Shown: positions 24,534 through 34,420 of the stretch, one piece after another
How the letters are laid out: each line of letters starts with the position of its first letter
How positions within the stretch are numbered: the stretch's first letter is position 1
NCBI GenBank assembly: GCA_964510065.1
Contig: CAZEAC010000021.1
Coordinates: forward strand, 1-64,000
Reading direction: 5' to 3'
Length of the DNA: 64,000 bases
Origin: CAZEAC01 sp964510065
GTDB lineage: Bacteria > Bdellovibrionota_C > UBA2361 > CAIXSY01
The notes under the pieces: model-generated
The model's database searches: none
Told to the model about the DNA's origin: nothing
Seen by the model: only the letters and a program-made list of their open reading frames with translations
Translations under genes and position numbers: made by a program

Positions 24534-27500
24534 ATGGTGTTTGCTGCTGATACGACGAGCGATCGTCTAGTCCATTACATACGAAAACATGCCCCCTTTT
24601 CTGTTGTCGAACTCGGCACGAGATTTGCGCGTGAAGGCCGAGTCCTTGAGTCGAGTAAGATTGGCGAAGAGGTTCGTGCGATCGTACGAGATGACGGCGA
24701 CGTCGCACATTCAGTATCCCTGCAAATTATTTCTGATCACGAGGTCGAATCAAATTGTTCTTGCTCTAGTCGGGAGGATCTTGTTGAACAGTGGTGCCCT
24801 CATGTCGTGGCGCTTGTACTTCGCGCGCATGAACTAGGATTTTTTACCGCATCAAGCGGCTTCGCGGCGAAAGAGTCAACATATCGCTTAAACACGAGCT
24901 CTTCGGCTGAAATTGCTGCGATACTTGCGGAGTTACCGCTGGCCACAACCGGTACAACACCTATACGCTCGCTGCTCAAGGTTACTGTCGAGCTAGAAAC
25001 TTCAACGGATAGACTTGGCGTCAAAATCTTTTTCGATGGCACCCCTCAAACACCGGCACTCTTTGAGGGGTTCCGCGTACATTCGCGACGAGCCCTCGAC
25101 AATATATTACTGCAAATTCTTGAGGAAGAAGGTTCTTGGGACGATCTGGGGCAGCGCTGGTACATCAACTCGAGCAGCGGCATAGAGATAGTCCTTGGCC
25201 TTGTTGAAGAGTATCAAGAACATGTGCATCTTACGAACGGCAACCGAGTGCATTGCGCGCATGAACTGATCGACGCGCGTGTTGAGGTCGAATGGCATCA
25301 AGCATCGGTCTCGCTAAGCATGACGTGGCTACTTCCAGACGGCACGCAACGCCCAAAACAAGAGCAGATTCTTGGCACAGGACCATTTTGGGTTGCCCTC
25401 GATAATGTCATTTACAAGCTTTCTGCCCGCGCGGCCCGGATAGCCTCAATTTTCCCACATGCTCCTCATCTTACCTTTACGCGCACGCAGGCTGCGCCAC
25501 TTCTCGAAGTTCTGAATCAGAATCCAAATCTTGCGTCGGTAGTTTCGGTATTGAATCCCGCCGAGCAGCCCGAGGCCATGGTTGCAGAGCCCTCACCGCG
25601 CCTTACCCTGACCCGTATTGACGAAGGCGTAGAACATTTTAGTTCAAAGCCAGCGATCTCGATTCGCGCGCAGATGGACTTCCGCTATCCTCCATCACCG
25701 AGCGGCAAAAATTTGATTTACCTCCCGAACCGATCCAAGGAGCAGGAATGTTTCGATATCCTTGGGAAAGCTGGCTTCGTCGCGCTGGCCTCGAAAAGCA
25801 GCTTCACGGTAAGCGGTGACTATGCCCTCGATCTTCTTAGTGAGGGCGCGAAACGTTTTCCAAAAGAGTGGGACATCGAGGGTCTTGATGCGCTACGAAA
25901 AGGCTCGCGATTCGTCGAACTCTCGCTCAACGTCAATCTAAGTTCACCGGGAAGTGTTGAGGCCAAGGGAGCAGAGAAGAAACGAAGTGTCGTTGATTGG
26001 TTCGACGTGCATGTCTCACTCACGCAAAATAACGCCACTGTTCCAATAAGCACGCTTTTTAAAGGAAGCCGTTCCGACAGCGATCGCTGGATGCAGCTCG
26101 ATAGTGGTGCGTATGCCCGGGTGCCGGGCGGAAGTCTGGGGCATCTCAAGACGACTCTGGGTCTGCTCGATGGTAACTTCAAATTGAGCAATGCGATTCG
26201 CTCACGACTTTCGATGGCGCAAGCATTCAATTTGAGCCGCATCAGCGAAGTCGGATTTAAAGTCTCGCTGGATGAGCGTCTCCGTGAAGTTGCTAAAAAG
26301 CTCGAAGACTTTCACACGATTCGTAAGCTCAAAGTCAGCAAAGGGTTTCATGGGAAGCTTCGTAACTACCAAGAAGAGGGCCTGAGCTGGCTCTATTTCC
26401 TGCATGAATTATCACTAGGTGGCATTCTCGCCGACGAGATGGGGCTTGGGAAAACAGTGCAGGCACTCTCGCTGATCCAGTACTTGAAAGACCGCAAAAT
26501 GCTCAAGCATCCAGTGATGATCGTTGCTCCAACCTCGGTTATCACTAACTGGACGTATGAAGCGAAACGGTTCGCGCCGCAACTAAAAGTGTTGTTGCTC
26601 CATGGCGCTCAGCGCAAAGCACATTTTGCTGAGATCGCCGAGTATGACCTAGTAATTACTTCGTACGCTCTTCTCAGGCTGGATCGGTACGAGCACGAAA
26701 AAGTCGAGTTTGACTACGTTATTCTCGACGAATCCCAGAACATTAAAAATCCCGATGCGGCAACCACCAAAGCGGCGAAAGCACTACGCGCACACCATCG
26801 CTTGGCCCTCACAGGTACACCGACCGAGAATCGCCCACTCGAGCTTTGGTCGATTATTGATTTCTTGAATCGCGGATATCTCGGCTCAATCGATTACTTC
26901 CGAAACTATGTTGAAAGGCCGATTCTCGAGGCGACGACTGACAACAGTGTTGCCGAGTTTCTCCATTCGAAGATTCGACCCTTTGTGCTTCGCCGAAAGA
27001 AAGCTGAAGTTGAGCGAGATCTTCCGCCGAAAGTTGAGTCTGTGCTTCATGTGGAGATGACCGAGTCGCAGCAGACTCTGTATCAGGCTATTTTGAACGA
27101 AGTACGGCCGCGAGTCTTCGACGCTATTAAGGAAAAGGGCGTGCGCGGTGCGAGCATTTCAATCCTTGCCGCGCTGCTTCGGCTTCGTCAGGTCTGTAAT
27201 CACCCAAATTCGATTGACTCGCTAAAACACCTACCCGGATATGAGTCTGGAAAGTTTAACTTACTCAAGGAGCTGGTCACCGAGGCAGTAGAGAACGGCC
27301 GAAAAATTCTTCTTTTTAGTCAGTTTCGTGAGATGCTCAATATTATTCGGCGTTGGCTAGAAGAATCCTCGATTAATCATCTCTACCTTGACGGCTCAAC
27401 GAAAAATCGCCAAGAACTGATCGACCAGTTTAATTCTGACGAAAAGGTACGGCTGTTCCTTATCAGTCTGAAAGCTGGTGGTACCGGACTTAACCTCACC

Positions 27501-27773
27501 GCCGCCGATACTGTTATCATTTATGATCCCTGGTGGAATCCAGCAGTTGAAGGTCAGGCCGTGGACCGCGCGCACCGTATTGGACAATCAAAAACGGTGT
27601 CGGTATATCGGTTGGTAACTGAGAACTCGGTCGAACAGAAAATTATGGATCTCAAAGCCAAGAAGGCAAAGATTGTCGAGGCATTATTGCAAAGCGAAGA
27701 ATCTATGTCTGTGCTCAAACTTTCGAAGGGCGACCTGGAGCAGATCTTCAGTCCACTTCCGAAGGAAGAGTAG
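24534..27773 (+). CDS. SNF2-family helicase with SWIM zinc finger
   Basis: 1079 residues. A SWIM finger lies near residues 73-90 (CSCSSREDLVEQWCPH, pattern CxC...CxH). After a long middle region comes the SNF2 motor: motif I DEMGLGKT near 633, motif II DESQ near 732 (DESQ in place of the common DEAH), SALRLTGTPTEN-type motif III as RLALTGTPTEN, then the C-terminal helicase half with SLKAGGTGLNLT and DRAHRIGQ. Such proteins use ATP to remodel protein-DNA complexes; bacterial members include HepA/RapA relatives that recycle RNA polymerase, and SWIM-SNF2 proteins of unclear role. No ribosome binding site is obvious at the ATG. Confidence 0.92.
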   Translation: MVFAADTTSDRLVHYIRKHAPFSVVELGTRFAREGRVLESSKIGEEVRAIVRDDGDVAHSVSLQIISDHEVESNCSCSSREDLVEQWCPHVVALVLRAHELGFFTASSGFAAKESTYRLNTSSSAEIAAILAELPLATTGTTPIRSLLKVTVELETSTDRLGVKIFFDGTPQTPALFEGFRVHSRRALDNILLQILEEEGSWDDLGQRWYINSSSGIEIVLGLVEEYQEHVHLTNGNRVHCAHELIDARVEVEWHQASVSLSMTWLLPDGTQRPKQEQILGTGPFWVALDNVIYKLSARAARIASIFPHAPHLTFTRTQAAPLLEVLNQNPNLASVVSVLNPAEQPEAMVAEPSPRLTLTRIDEGVEHFSSKPAISIRAQMDFRYPPSPSGKNLIYLPNRSKEQECFDILGKAGFVALASKSSFTVSGDYALDLLSEGAKRFPKEWDIEGLDALRKGSRFVELSLNVNLSSPGSVEAKGAEKKRSVVDWFDVHVSLTQNNATVPISTLFKGSRSDSDRWMQLDSGAYARVPGGSLGHLKTTLGLLDGNFKLSNAIRSRLSMAQAFNLSRISEVGFKVSLDERLREVAKKLEDFHTIRKLKVSKGFHGKLRNYQEEGLSWLYFLHELSLGGILADEMGLGKTVQALSLIQYLKDRKMLKHPVMIVAPTSVITNWTYEAKRFAPQLKVLLLHGAQRKAHFAEIAEYDLVITSYALLRLDRYEHEKVEFDYVILDESQNIKNPDAATTKAAKALRAHHRLALTGTPTENRPLELWSIIDFLNRGYLGSIDYFRNYVERPILEATTDNSVAEFLHSKIRPFVLRRKKAEVERDLPPKVESVLHVEMTESQQTLYQAILNEVRPRVFDAIKEKGVRGASISILAALLRLRQVCNHPNSIDSLKHLPGYESGKFNLLKELVTEAVENGRKILLFSQFREMLNIIRRWLEESSINHLYLDGSTKNRQELIDQFNSDEKVRLFLISLKAGGTGLNLTAADTVIIYDPWWNPAVEGQAVDRAHRIGQSKTVSVYRLVTENSVEQKIMDLKAKKAKIVEALLQSEESMSVLKLSKGDLEQIFSPLPKEE

Positions 27774-27777
27774 GGAT

Positions 27778-27793
27778 GCGCTCTTAAGAGCGC
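27778..27793. terminator. Palindromic terminator between convergent genes
   Basis: GCGCTCTTAAGAGCGC is a perfect 16-bp palindrome in the 23-bp gap between the SNF2 gene and the convergent Lrp-like gene, followed by TGTTT. It probably ends transcription from both sides. Confidence 0.5.
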
Positions 27794-27796
27794 TGT

Positions 27797-28777
27797 TTAA
27801 GCTGCCGGAGTATCCGGGAGCTTATGCTTATGAACGTTGTGAATCTTAATCTTCGTGACTAGCTCAGCTGAGTGAATTCGCCCGCCGAAGACATCATAGA
27901 TCTCTTGAATGAAATCTCCGGCCTGCTCAACTGAATTCACTTCGAAACTCAATTCGTAGTCCCAGGAACCCAGACATCTCACAAATTCGAAGACGTTGAA
28001 GTGGGTTTTTGCGAAGGTAAAGAGATCCAAATAAAACTGCTCGTCGTTATATCGCGAAGTAATGAGGACTCGATACGGAATATAGCCAAGTGAAGTGGTA
28101 TCGACTTCGTACGCATAGCCCAAAATAACTCGTTGCTCGATGAGCTGCGCAACTCGTCGACGAGTATTTGCCTCTGACGCGCCCACTGCGTTTCCCAATG
28201 TCTGATAGGAATCGAGCGGGCTCAAGAAAAGCCGGTTTAGAATCTGACGATCTAGCACGTCGAGTTCTACTCGCGCTTCCGATATCTTTCGACGAATCGG
28301 CGAACCGTTTCTTGCTGACGGCACACCAAGAAACTTCCCAAAATTCGTCCACTCGCATCGTATGGCGAATGCCGAAACTATCCCGGCGCCAGAAAGTGAT
28401 TTAGAAATACGGGTCATAAGCGTATCAACCGGAAGCACGGTTTGGGCAAACAGCGAAAGAGTCCACTGATATTTTCCCGACAGCTCTGCCAAATATCCGA
28501 CGCCGCTTGAAGCGCAAACCCGAGAAAGCTTTTCCCGAGTACCTTTTGTCGCGCCCTCAATTCTAAAAAAGACACAAAAATCAGTCAGCCCAAGAACATG
28601 AGGATCGACAATTAAAAAGGGTGTAATAATTTTTCGTTCGGTGAGCTGCCTAATCGAGTAGCGTACCGAATGGATTCTGGCCTTCGACAGTCTCGCGACT
28701 TCCTGCGCCGTCGACCGCGCCGACAGCTGCAGCGCGTAGAGAATTCGTATTTCTTTTGGAGAAAGCTGCACCGACAT
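27797..28777 (-). CDS. Tandem Lrp/AsnC-type transcriptional regulator
   Basis: 326 residues, about twice the usual 150-165 of this family. The first half has a winged helix (LSPKEIRILYALQLSARSTA, with SVRYSIRQLTERKII) and a ligand-like domain. The second half repeats the plan: LDVLDRQILNRLFLSPLDS, ANTRRRVAQLIEQRVI, then a beta-alpha ligand domain ending in TKIKIHNVHKHK. A single chain could therefore mimic an Lrp dimer. Lrp proteins bind DNA and respond to amino acids; the ligand here is unknown. It is divergent from the alditol-oxidase-like gene and probably controls it. Confidence 0.85.
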   Translation of the reverse strand: MSVQLSPKEIRILYALQLSARSTAQEVARLSKARIHSVRYSIRQLTERKIITPFLIVDPHVLGLTDFCVFFRIEGATKGTREKLSRVCASSGVGYLAELSGKYQWTLSLFAQTVLPVDTLMTRISKSLSGAGIVSAFAIRCEWTNFGKFLGVPSARNGSPIRRKISEARVELDVLDRQILNRLFLSPLDSYQTLGNAVGASEANTRRRVAQLIEQRVILGYAYEVDTTSLGYIPYRVLITSRYNDEQFYLDLFTFAKTHFNVFEFVRCLGSWDYELSFEVNSVEQAGDFIQEIYDVFGGRIHSAELVTKIKIHNVHKHKLPDTPAA

Positions 28778-28820
28778 TACTGTGTGATTACGTCATAAAT
28801 AGCTACTAAATGACTAATTG

Positions 28821-28846
28821 TAGCATAGTTTTGCATATATATGCTA
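28821..28846. promoter_or_regulatory. Candidate operator between divergent genes
   Basis: TAGCATA (28821-28827) pairs with TATGCTA (28840-28846), and GCATATATATGC (28833-28844) is a perfect palindrome inside the 132-bp divergent intergenic region. AT-rich dyads of this size are typical Lrp-family targets, so this may be the site for the adjacent regulator. Confidence 0.45.
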
Positions 28847-28909
28847 TTTTTCGATAGACCTACACTTCAATGAATCCTTCTGACATTAGCCAAAGCAAGG
28901 AGCTGGAGT

Positions 28910-30178
28910 ATGCATCACCATCTACAGAGAAATTGGGCACGAAACATAACCCTCAGTTCAGAATCCTTTGAGCTTCCTCGGAATATCCAAGAGATTCAGC
29001 GCTCGATAAAAGAAAGCAGCGCATGTAAAGCGGTGGGAACCAGGCACTCTTTCAACACAATTGGAGATACTAAAGGTACGCATTTCTGCTCCGAATTTCT
29101 CAGCACACTGAGGAGTATCACACCAAGCGAAAACTCAGTTGATATACATTCCGGCGTCAGGTACGGCGACATCTGCCCGCTAATAAACAGAGCCGGACTT
29201 GCATTGTCGAACCTCGCGTCGCTTCCCAACATTACTGTCGTCGGAGCGTGCGCTACTGCGACTCATGGCTCCGGAGATCGCAACAGCATTCTGGCCACCT
29301 CAGTACGTTCACTTAGAATTATTAATGGTCATGCAAACGTTGTTGAAATTCGACGAGACGAGAATCGTGATATTTATTTCGGCGCGGTCGTCGGGCTCGG
29401 AGCGCTTGGCGTGGTAACCAGTGTAGAGCTGGACTTAGTACCAACGTTTACTATTACGCAAAACGTGGTGCATTCCTTTCATCTTAGGCACGCAATCGAC
29501 ATGTTCGACCACATAATGTCAAACGCTTATTCGGTAAGCATTTTCACGAATTGGAAAAATCCCGAAGCAAACCAGATCTGGTTTAAACGTAGAGACGATG
29601 ACCTCGAATTGCGCCACTTCGAGGCTGCGATGGTAGGCGGCATCGCGGCCACACAAAATTTACATCCTGTGCCAGGTTCCTCGGCGGAACCATGCACCCC
29701 GCAGCTATTCGAGCCCGGCCCATGGTTTGAAAGATTACCTCACTTTAAACGAACCCACGCCGCAAGTGTAGGAGAAGAGCTGCAAAGCGAGTACTTTGTC
29801 CCGCGCGAGCATGCAAAAGCGGCTCTAAAAAAAATCGAGCAATTAAAGAAAGTAATTAGTCCTCTCCTGTTTATCTCCGAAATTCGTACAATTGGAGCAG
29901 ATAACTTTTGGATGAGTCCATGTTACGGTCGGCACTCCGTAGGAATACATTTCACCTGGAGAAAAGAGCCTGAGGCAGTCCTTGAGACGCTACCCCTCAT
30001 CGAGCGCGCCCTTGCGCAGTTTCATGCGCGCCCGCACTGGGCAAAACTTTTCACCATGACCCCCGAGAAGCTTCAAAGTCTCTATCCAAAACTACAAGAT
30101 TTTAGGCGACTTGTGAAAAGATTTGACCCAGCGGGCAAATTTCGAAATGAATTTCTTGAGCGATATGTCTTGCGCTAG
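28910..30178 (+). CDS. FAD-linked alditol / sugar-lactone oxidase (AldO-like)
   Basis: 422 residues of the vanillyl-alcohol-oxidase (FAD-binding type 4) family. H46 in GTRHSFN sits at the position of the covalently flavinylated His of Streptomyces alditol oxidase. The FAD domain continues with VDIHSGVRYGDI, NITVVGACATATHGSG and VVGLGALGVVTSVEL. The C-terminal portion matches sugar-1,4-lactone oxidases (FDPAGKFRNEFL). It would oxidise a polyol or aldonolactone with O2, releasing H2O2; the exact substrate cannot be read from sequence. No signal peptide, so cytosolic. It ends 7 bp from the convergent cytochrome gene. Confidence 0.88.
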   Translation: MHHHLQRNWARNITLSSESFELPRNIQEIQRSIKESSACKAVGTRHSFNTIGDTKGTHFCSEFLSTLRSITPSENSVDIHSGVRYGDICPLINRAGLALSNLASLPNITVVGACATATHGSGDRNSILATSVRSLRIINGHANVVEIRRDENRDIYFGAVVGLGALGVVTSVELDLVPTFTITQNVVHSFHLRHAIDMFDHIMSNAYSVSIFTNWKNPEANQIWFKRRDDDLELRHFEAAMVGGIAATQNLHPVPGSSAEPCTPQLFEPGPWFERLPHFKRTHAASVGEELQSEYFVPREHAKAALKKIEQLKKVISPLLFISEIRTIGADNFWMSPCYGRHSVGIHFTWRKEPEAVLETLPLIERALAQFHARPHWAKLFTMTPEKLQSLYPKLQDFRRLVKRFDPAGKFRNEFLERYVLR

Positions 30179-30185
30179 CGAAGCT

Positions 30186-30839
30186 CTATTGATTTGGATT
30201 ATAGCGGTTAAGATAGGCGGTTATGTCCGCGACATCTTGTGTCGAATAGCTATCGGAATATGGTCGCATCTGCGGCTCATTTGTGAACGAATTCAAAATT
30301 TGCTGATACGTCCTATTTCGTTTGTCAGAGTCGCTGGTCTTGGAATGACATCCCATGCAGCCATTCTTAAAAACGTTTTCGCCACGTGTTTCGTTGCCAC
30401 GCAGCGGTGCAGGTATTCCGAAACAGGCGGTATTTCGACTACTATCAAAGCAGCCGGCGCTTCGCGTTGGCAAGGGCGTCGGCGAACCACTTGGAGACTC
30501 TTGCGGAATCGCGTTACACGCAGGCATTCCCACGGCGTTCTTTTTCTTAAGCACCGCAATTTTCTTCTTGAGTGTTGCTACTTTTGAACTGCTCGCTGTC
30601 TTTAGTTGTTTTTGAAGTTTCTTTCTTTGGTCAACAAACGAAGTAAAGGTCATACCACGCATACTTCCAACAACCCACGCCGAGTTCACCCGGCTACAGA
30701 ACATTGCGCCCTGATCGGTTTCAACTTGCACCAAAGCTGACTGCATCTGCGTTTCGGCGCGCATGGGCAGTCCGACGCTTAGGAGAAGCGCCGCGCAAAA
30801 TATTGCGGCAAAGCTACAATAAGAACCGAGAAGTTGCAC
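30186..30839 (-). CDS. Periplasmic c-type cytochrome with an N-terminal Cys-bounded helical module
   Basis: 217 residues. A signal peptide is followed by a module from C48 to C108 (CSRVNSAWVVGSMRG, then a Lys-rich helix), a Pro/Ser linker, and a class I cytochrome c domain with haem motif C161-M-G-C-H165 and a likely axial Met at 191 (QMRPYS), ending DVADITAYLNRY. It would carry electrons in the periplasm. The N-terminal module recurs in the DUF1800 protein of the same operon. Last gene of the operon, 17 bp after the DUF1501 gene. Confidence 0.87.
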   Translation of the reverse strand: MQLLGSYCSFAAIFCAALLLSVGLPMRAETQMQSALVQVETDQGAMFCSRVNSAWVVGSMRGMTFTSFVDQRKKLQKQLKTASSSKVATLKKKIAVLKKKNAVGMPACNAIPQESPSGSPTPLPTRSAGCFDSSRNTACFGIPAPLRGNETRGENVFKNGCMGCHSKTSDSDKRNRTYQQILNSFTNEPQMRPYSDSYSTQDVADITAYLNRYNPNQ

Positions 30840-30855
30840 GTGTGATGCCTGCCTC

Positions 30856-32142
30856 CTAAAGCATTATTCCGGGGGAATTTCGCACAAACCCGGGAAACAC
30901 TACTGCTGGATCAAACCCCATTTTTTGGGTCAGGTCTGCATAGACGTCGGCAATCGCCACTTTTGCATCAACACTATTTTGCGTGCGAAGCAGATCGGCG
31001 GATTCTACCGGAACACCATAATGACCGCCGCGGACACCACCGCCCATGACGAATGCAACACTGCCATCACCATGATCGAGGCCCTTGTTACCATTTTCGC
31101 GGTTAGTACGCCCGAATTCGCTGACCACACATAGTGCAATCTCATTCCAATTGCCTACGCGAATACAGTTGGCGCGGAATGCGGCGATCGCATCATTTAA
31201 GTCTCTAAGCAAACGTGATTGACCGGCAGGGGTATTCACGGCCTGTCCCGCAGGATCCGAATCCGCATGCAGATCGAATCCTCCAGTCGACGTGAAAACC
31301 ATGCGTGTCGGGAAATTCACAAGGGCGATAAACGCATCACGGAGCTGATTTCCAAGCGAGGTATTCGGAAACGCCGGATTCAGTGTCGGCGTCGTCGCCG
31401 CGCGTGCGGCGGCGACCTGCTGTACCGCTCCTTCGATCTCTCCCCATGATTTTTGTACCGCAACCTGCTCGGGATTTACGCCGGCTTGGGCAACCGTCGC
31501 AAAACCGGTGGCGAGGCGAAAACCGGACTCGCCGTTCACCGTACCGTTGAAGCCATAACGTGCTAGATCGGTAGTTTTGAAGCATCGGAAGTCGGTCGGC
31601 AATCCGAACTCTCCAGTACGGGTAAAGCTGCTACCACCGCGCAAGTCCGCCAGCTGATACGAATCATTGAAGTAGGCCTTGGCAAGTCGCTGCATCCAAC
31701 CGCTCTTCTCATTCGATTTTCCATCAGCGATTCCGCGCGCAAAATGAAATGTTGCAATTTCATGAGATCCACTATTCGCGACGGGCACACCCGCGGACAT
31801 AATTACCGCAAGCTGGTTTGCAGAATATGCCGACGCAAACTCTGTGAGCCGATTATGTACAGTAAATTCGCTGGCTCCAAGAGGAAGGCGCGCTGCGACA
31901 GGAACCGAAAGGGTTGGCCGTATCTGCTGAAAGGTGCTCATAAACGCACTATTGCCAGTTCGTTCATGGGTCAAAAACCAATCCATTCCTCCTGAGAGAA
32001 AGATCTGTACGACCTTCAAACCCGACGCCGGTGCGGCGGCGGCGTTCGGCACAAAAAATTGCGGTATATACGACCCTGCGGTCACCGCCGCCGATCCCGC
32101 GCCCACTACCCTCAAAAAGTCTCTTCGCGACATCTTGCTCAT
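30856..32142 (-). CDS. DUF1501 protein (Tat-exported, sulfatase-like fold)
   Basis: 428 residues with a twin-arginine signal (MSRRDFLRVVGAGSAAV), so exported folded, probably with a bound metal. It belongs to the DUF1501 family, related to alkaline phosphatase/sulfatase folds; seen motifs are LSGGMDW, TSTGGFDLHAD, VVSEFGRTNREN and GLDHGDGSVAFVMGGGV. DUF1501 genes are nearly always next to DUF1800 genes, as here (gap of about 20 bp). Molecular function is not established. I start at the ATG at 32142 (GGAG 9 bases upstream) rather than the GTG at 32157. Confidence 0.94.
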   Translation of the reverse strand: MSKMSRRDFLRVVGAGSAAVTAGSYIPQFFVPNAAAAPASGLKVVQIFLSGGMDWFLTHERTGNSAFMSTFQQIRPTLSVPVAARLPLGASEFTVHNRLTEFASAYSANQLAVIMSAGVPVANSGSHEIATFHFARGIADGKSNEKSGWMQRLAKAYFNDSYQLADLRGGSSFTRTGEFGLPTDFRCFKTTDLARYGFNGTVNGESGFRLATGFATVAQAGVNPEQVAVQKSWGEIEGAVQQVAAARAATTPTLNPAFPNTSLGNQLRDAFIALVNFPTRMVFTSTGGFDLHADSDPAGQAVNTPAGQSRLLRDLNDAIAAFRANCIRVGNWNEIALCVVSEFGRTNRENGNKGLDHGDGSVAFVMGGGVRGGHYGVPVESADLLRTQNSVDAKVAIADVYADLTQKMGFDPAVVFPGFVRNSPGIML

Positions 32143-32161
32143 GATCACATTCTCCACGTAG

Positions 32162-34078
32162 TTATTTGGTTATAAAGTCCGGCCACATTGCCATGATCAG
32201 ATATAGGTACACGCCCTTTCCTGACCGATGGTTCGCGTCGGTATTATTGTACGCCCGATTGGTGTACGTCGTACCGTTATAAGTTCTATCGAGGAACTGC
32301 TTGGTCTGGCTGAACTGGCTTGCGTTTGGTGTTACTCCAAGCCGCGCGCTCACGAAGCTAATTGCCTCGTCGGAATTCGCGGCAGCTGGCGGCAGAATAG
32401 ACAGGGTGCTCCAGCCAGTCAGTCGTCCAGTCGCCTGCGTGTCACTTAACGTGTTTGCCACCATGTTCGATGAGAACATCAGGGCGTCATTGCTCGTCCA
32501 AGTACCACGATCGAAGTAGAATACCGTCGGCGGATTCGTCGTTGCAAAGCCCATGCTCATGATATCGGCTTCGCGATTCTGGATGTTGACGCCAACCTCT
32601 TGTGCCTGATCGCCAATATCGCCTCGCGCCAATTCAAGACCGCGCATAATTTCAACGCCAAGTTGGAATGAGTTCTTGGCTATCTTGTTACTATAGTTCG
32701 GATGGTAGAAAGCCTTCGAGCTTAAGAGCATCGCCATCGGACCATCAAGCTTGAACTGCGCTTCTTTGATAATTCGCGCAAATTCGTTGACCAGCTCTTT
32801 GGGCGGTTCGGGAGTCACATACCATTTCAAAAGTTCCGTGGCGATATAGGTCGCCGCCGCAGGATGGCTTGCGAAGATTCCACGCACCACATCCTCGTCG
32901 GTCTGCGCGGTGAAAGCCCAAGGATTCCCCTCGAAGATTACTCGCGGCGTCGGATCATGGTCAGCTGCGCTGTACACTGAACGCCAATACAGAAGTCCGT
33001 CGCCTCCGACAAGCGGGCTCACACGCCAGCCAGTAAAGCGGGTGGCAATACGATAAATATCCCCCTCTGTACGACGGCCATCCTCTCTGAACTCAACATA
33101 GTTCTCAAGAAGCTGTCCGGTCGCGGGATCTAAACGGTGCGTGCCAAGTGAGAAAAGCTCCATTAACTCGCGTGCGTAGTTCTCATTTACGTTGCCGTTA
33201 AGATTCTTATCGTTATTGAGATAAAAGAGCATTAATGGATGTCGCCCAATCTCGATTAGATTATTGGGGAGGTCAGGTCCCGCCGCAATCCGGCCAAGGA
33301 GCTCCCAATAATCCCACCAAAGCGGGATCTGCGGATTGTTATTGCTGTTGTTGTTCAGCACCTCCGCGCCCACGGTCCAGAGATTGAGGAAGAAGTGGCG
33401 GAAGTTCTCACGGAATGGATTATTCGTGTTGACCGCTTGATCAAGCACTGCTCGGCGATATCCCTGCGTACTGAAGTTGTTTCGTGTCTGGGTATTCAGA
33501 TTTCCAAGGGTATTATCAAAACGATCTTGCACACGATTAGCAAGCGTTGAGGACTCTGCCTTGCTTGCCATGAAATCGGCAACCGCAGCCGCAATGCCCT
33601 GGGTAAGCCCTAGTTGAATTGTCGCCTCTTCCTTTGTGCTTACACCGAATCCAGCTTTCTCCATGAGGTAGCGAAGCTGCTCACGAGTCGGAGTACCGAT
33701 CGGATCGAGAGAAAACTCATCGGGAAGCTTAGGTCCGCTCTTGTTTTCGGGAACACAAAGGAGCGTCTGTGCCGCAAGCAAGGCCTTCTTCACTTTCAAC
33801 TTTTTCTTAAATGACTTCTTCTTTGAAGACGGCGCGAGCTTAAGGCGCTTCTTCATCACTCTAATATCTTCTGCGAGTGTGATAAACTTCCCGCCCTTTA
33901 CTGAACGGCCAGGCACCCAGTTACCGCCTATCGATCCACACAGCGCGTTGCCTGCTTGGAACGTCTCCCCAACGGTTACGGCTTTTGGCTTTAGTGAATT
34001 AGTCTTGGTTGCGGCAAGGGCATTTGAGCCAAAGCCAAACATCAACATGGCAGCAAGATACGACGTAGCTCTTTGCAT
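32162..34078 (-). CDS. DUF1800 protein
   Basis: 638 residues: signal peptide (to about residue 22), a Cys-bounded Lys-rich module from C47 to C108, then the DUF1800 domain with LRYLMEKAGFGVS, NPFRENFRHFFLNLW, NENYARELMELFSLG and RIATRFTGWR. Family members are exported and of unknown biochemical function, co-occurring with DUF1501 and often with haem proteins. It is the first gene of the three-gene operon. Compared with typical members of about 450-550 residues, the extra length is the N-terminal module. Confidence 0.94.
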   Translation of the reverse strand: MQRATSYLAAMLMFGFGSNALAATKTNSLKPKAVTVGETFQAGNALCGSIGGNWVPGRSVKGGKFITLAEDIRVMKKRLKLAPSSKKKSFKKKLKVKKALLAAQTLLCVPENKSGPKLPDEFSLDPIGTPTREQLRYLMEKAGFGVSTKEEATIQLGLTQGIAAAVADFMASKAESSTLANRVQDRFDNTLGNLNTQTRNNFSTQGYRRAVLDQAVNTNNPFRENFRHFFLNLWTVGAEVLNNNSNNNPQIPLWWDYWELLGRIAAGPDLPNNLIEIGRHPLMLFYLNNDKNLNGNVNENYARELMELFSLGTHRLDPATGQLLENYVEFREDGRRTEGDIYRIATRFTGWRVSPLVGGDGLLYWRSVYSAADHDPTPRVIFEGNPWAFTAQTDEDVVRGIFASHPAAATYIATELLKWYVTPEPPKELVNEFARIIKEAQFKLDGPMAMLLSSKAFYHPNYSNKIAKNSFQLGVEIMRGLELARGDIGDQAQEVGVNIQNREADIMSMGFATTNPPTVFYFDRGTWTSNDALMFSSNMVANTLSDTQATGRLTGWSTLSILPPAAANSDEAISFVSARLGVTPNASQFSQTKQFLDRTYNGTTYTNRAYNNTDANHRSGKGVYLYLIMAMWPDFITK

Positions 34079-34420
34079 GATACTACTTCCTCGAAATTAA
34101 GTTCTGATTGTAGAGAACGGGTAGAAGCTCCACTCGCTCCTCACACGGGAAACCACACCTTGGGGGGAAGCAATCAACGTGCCATGAGAACTATGACCGT
34201 GTTTTGGTCGCCGGAACCAATCAAAGTTCCTTTGTAAATTCAATACTAGACAGGTCGAATTACGAGGTTGCGGTCGCTATTAGTAATTTTCTGATTGTAG
34301 CGGCCTCCCCGTGTAATACAGGTCCGACTCCGCGCAACAATTTCTCAGAGATTGGACTAGGAAAATACCCGGCTAGGCTTTTTTATTACTAGGTCGCGAA
34401 ATACCTGCGAGAGTCCCACA
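34079..34420. other. Intergenic region without a gene
   Basis: About 340 bp between the subtilase and DUF1800 genes, both on the minus strand. CTAGG...CCTAG around a T-run (near 34373-34393) could end subtilase transcription, and the upstream part must hold the DUF1800 operon promoter. No conserved site or coding frame recognised. Confidence 0.4.
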
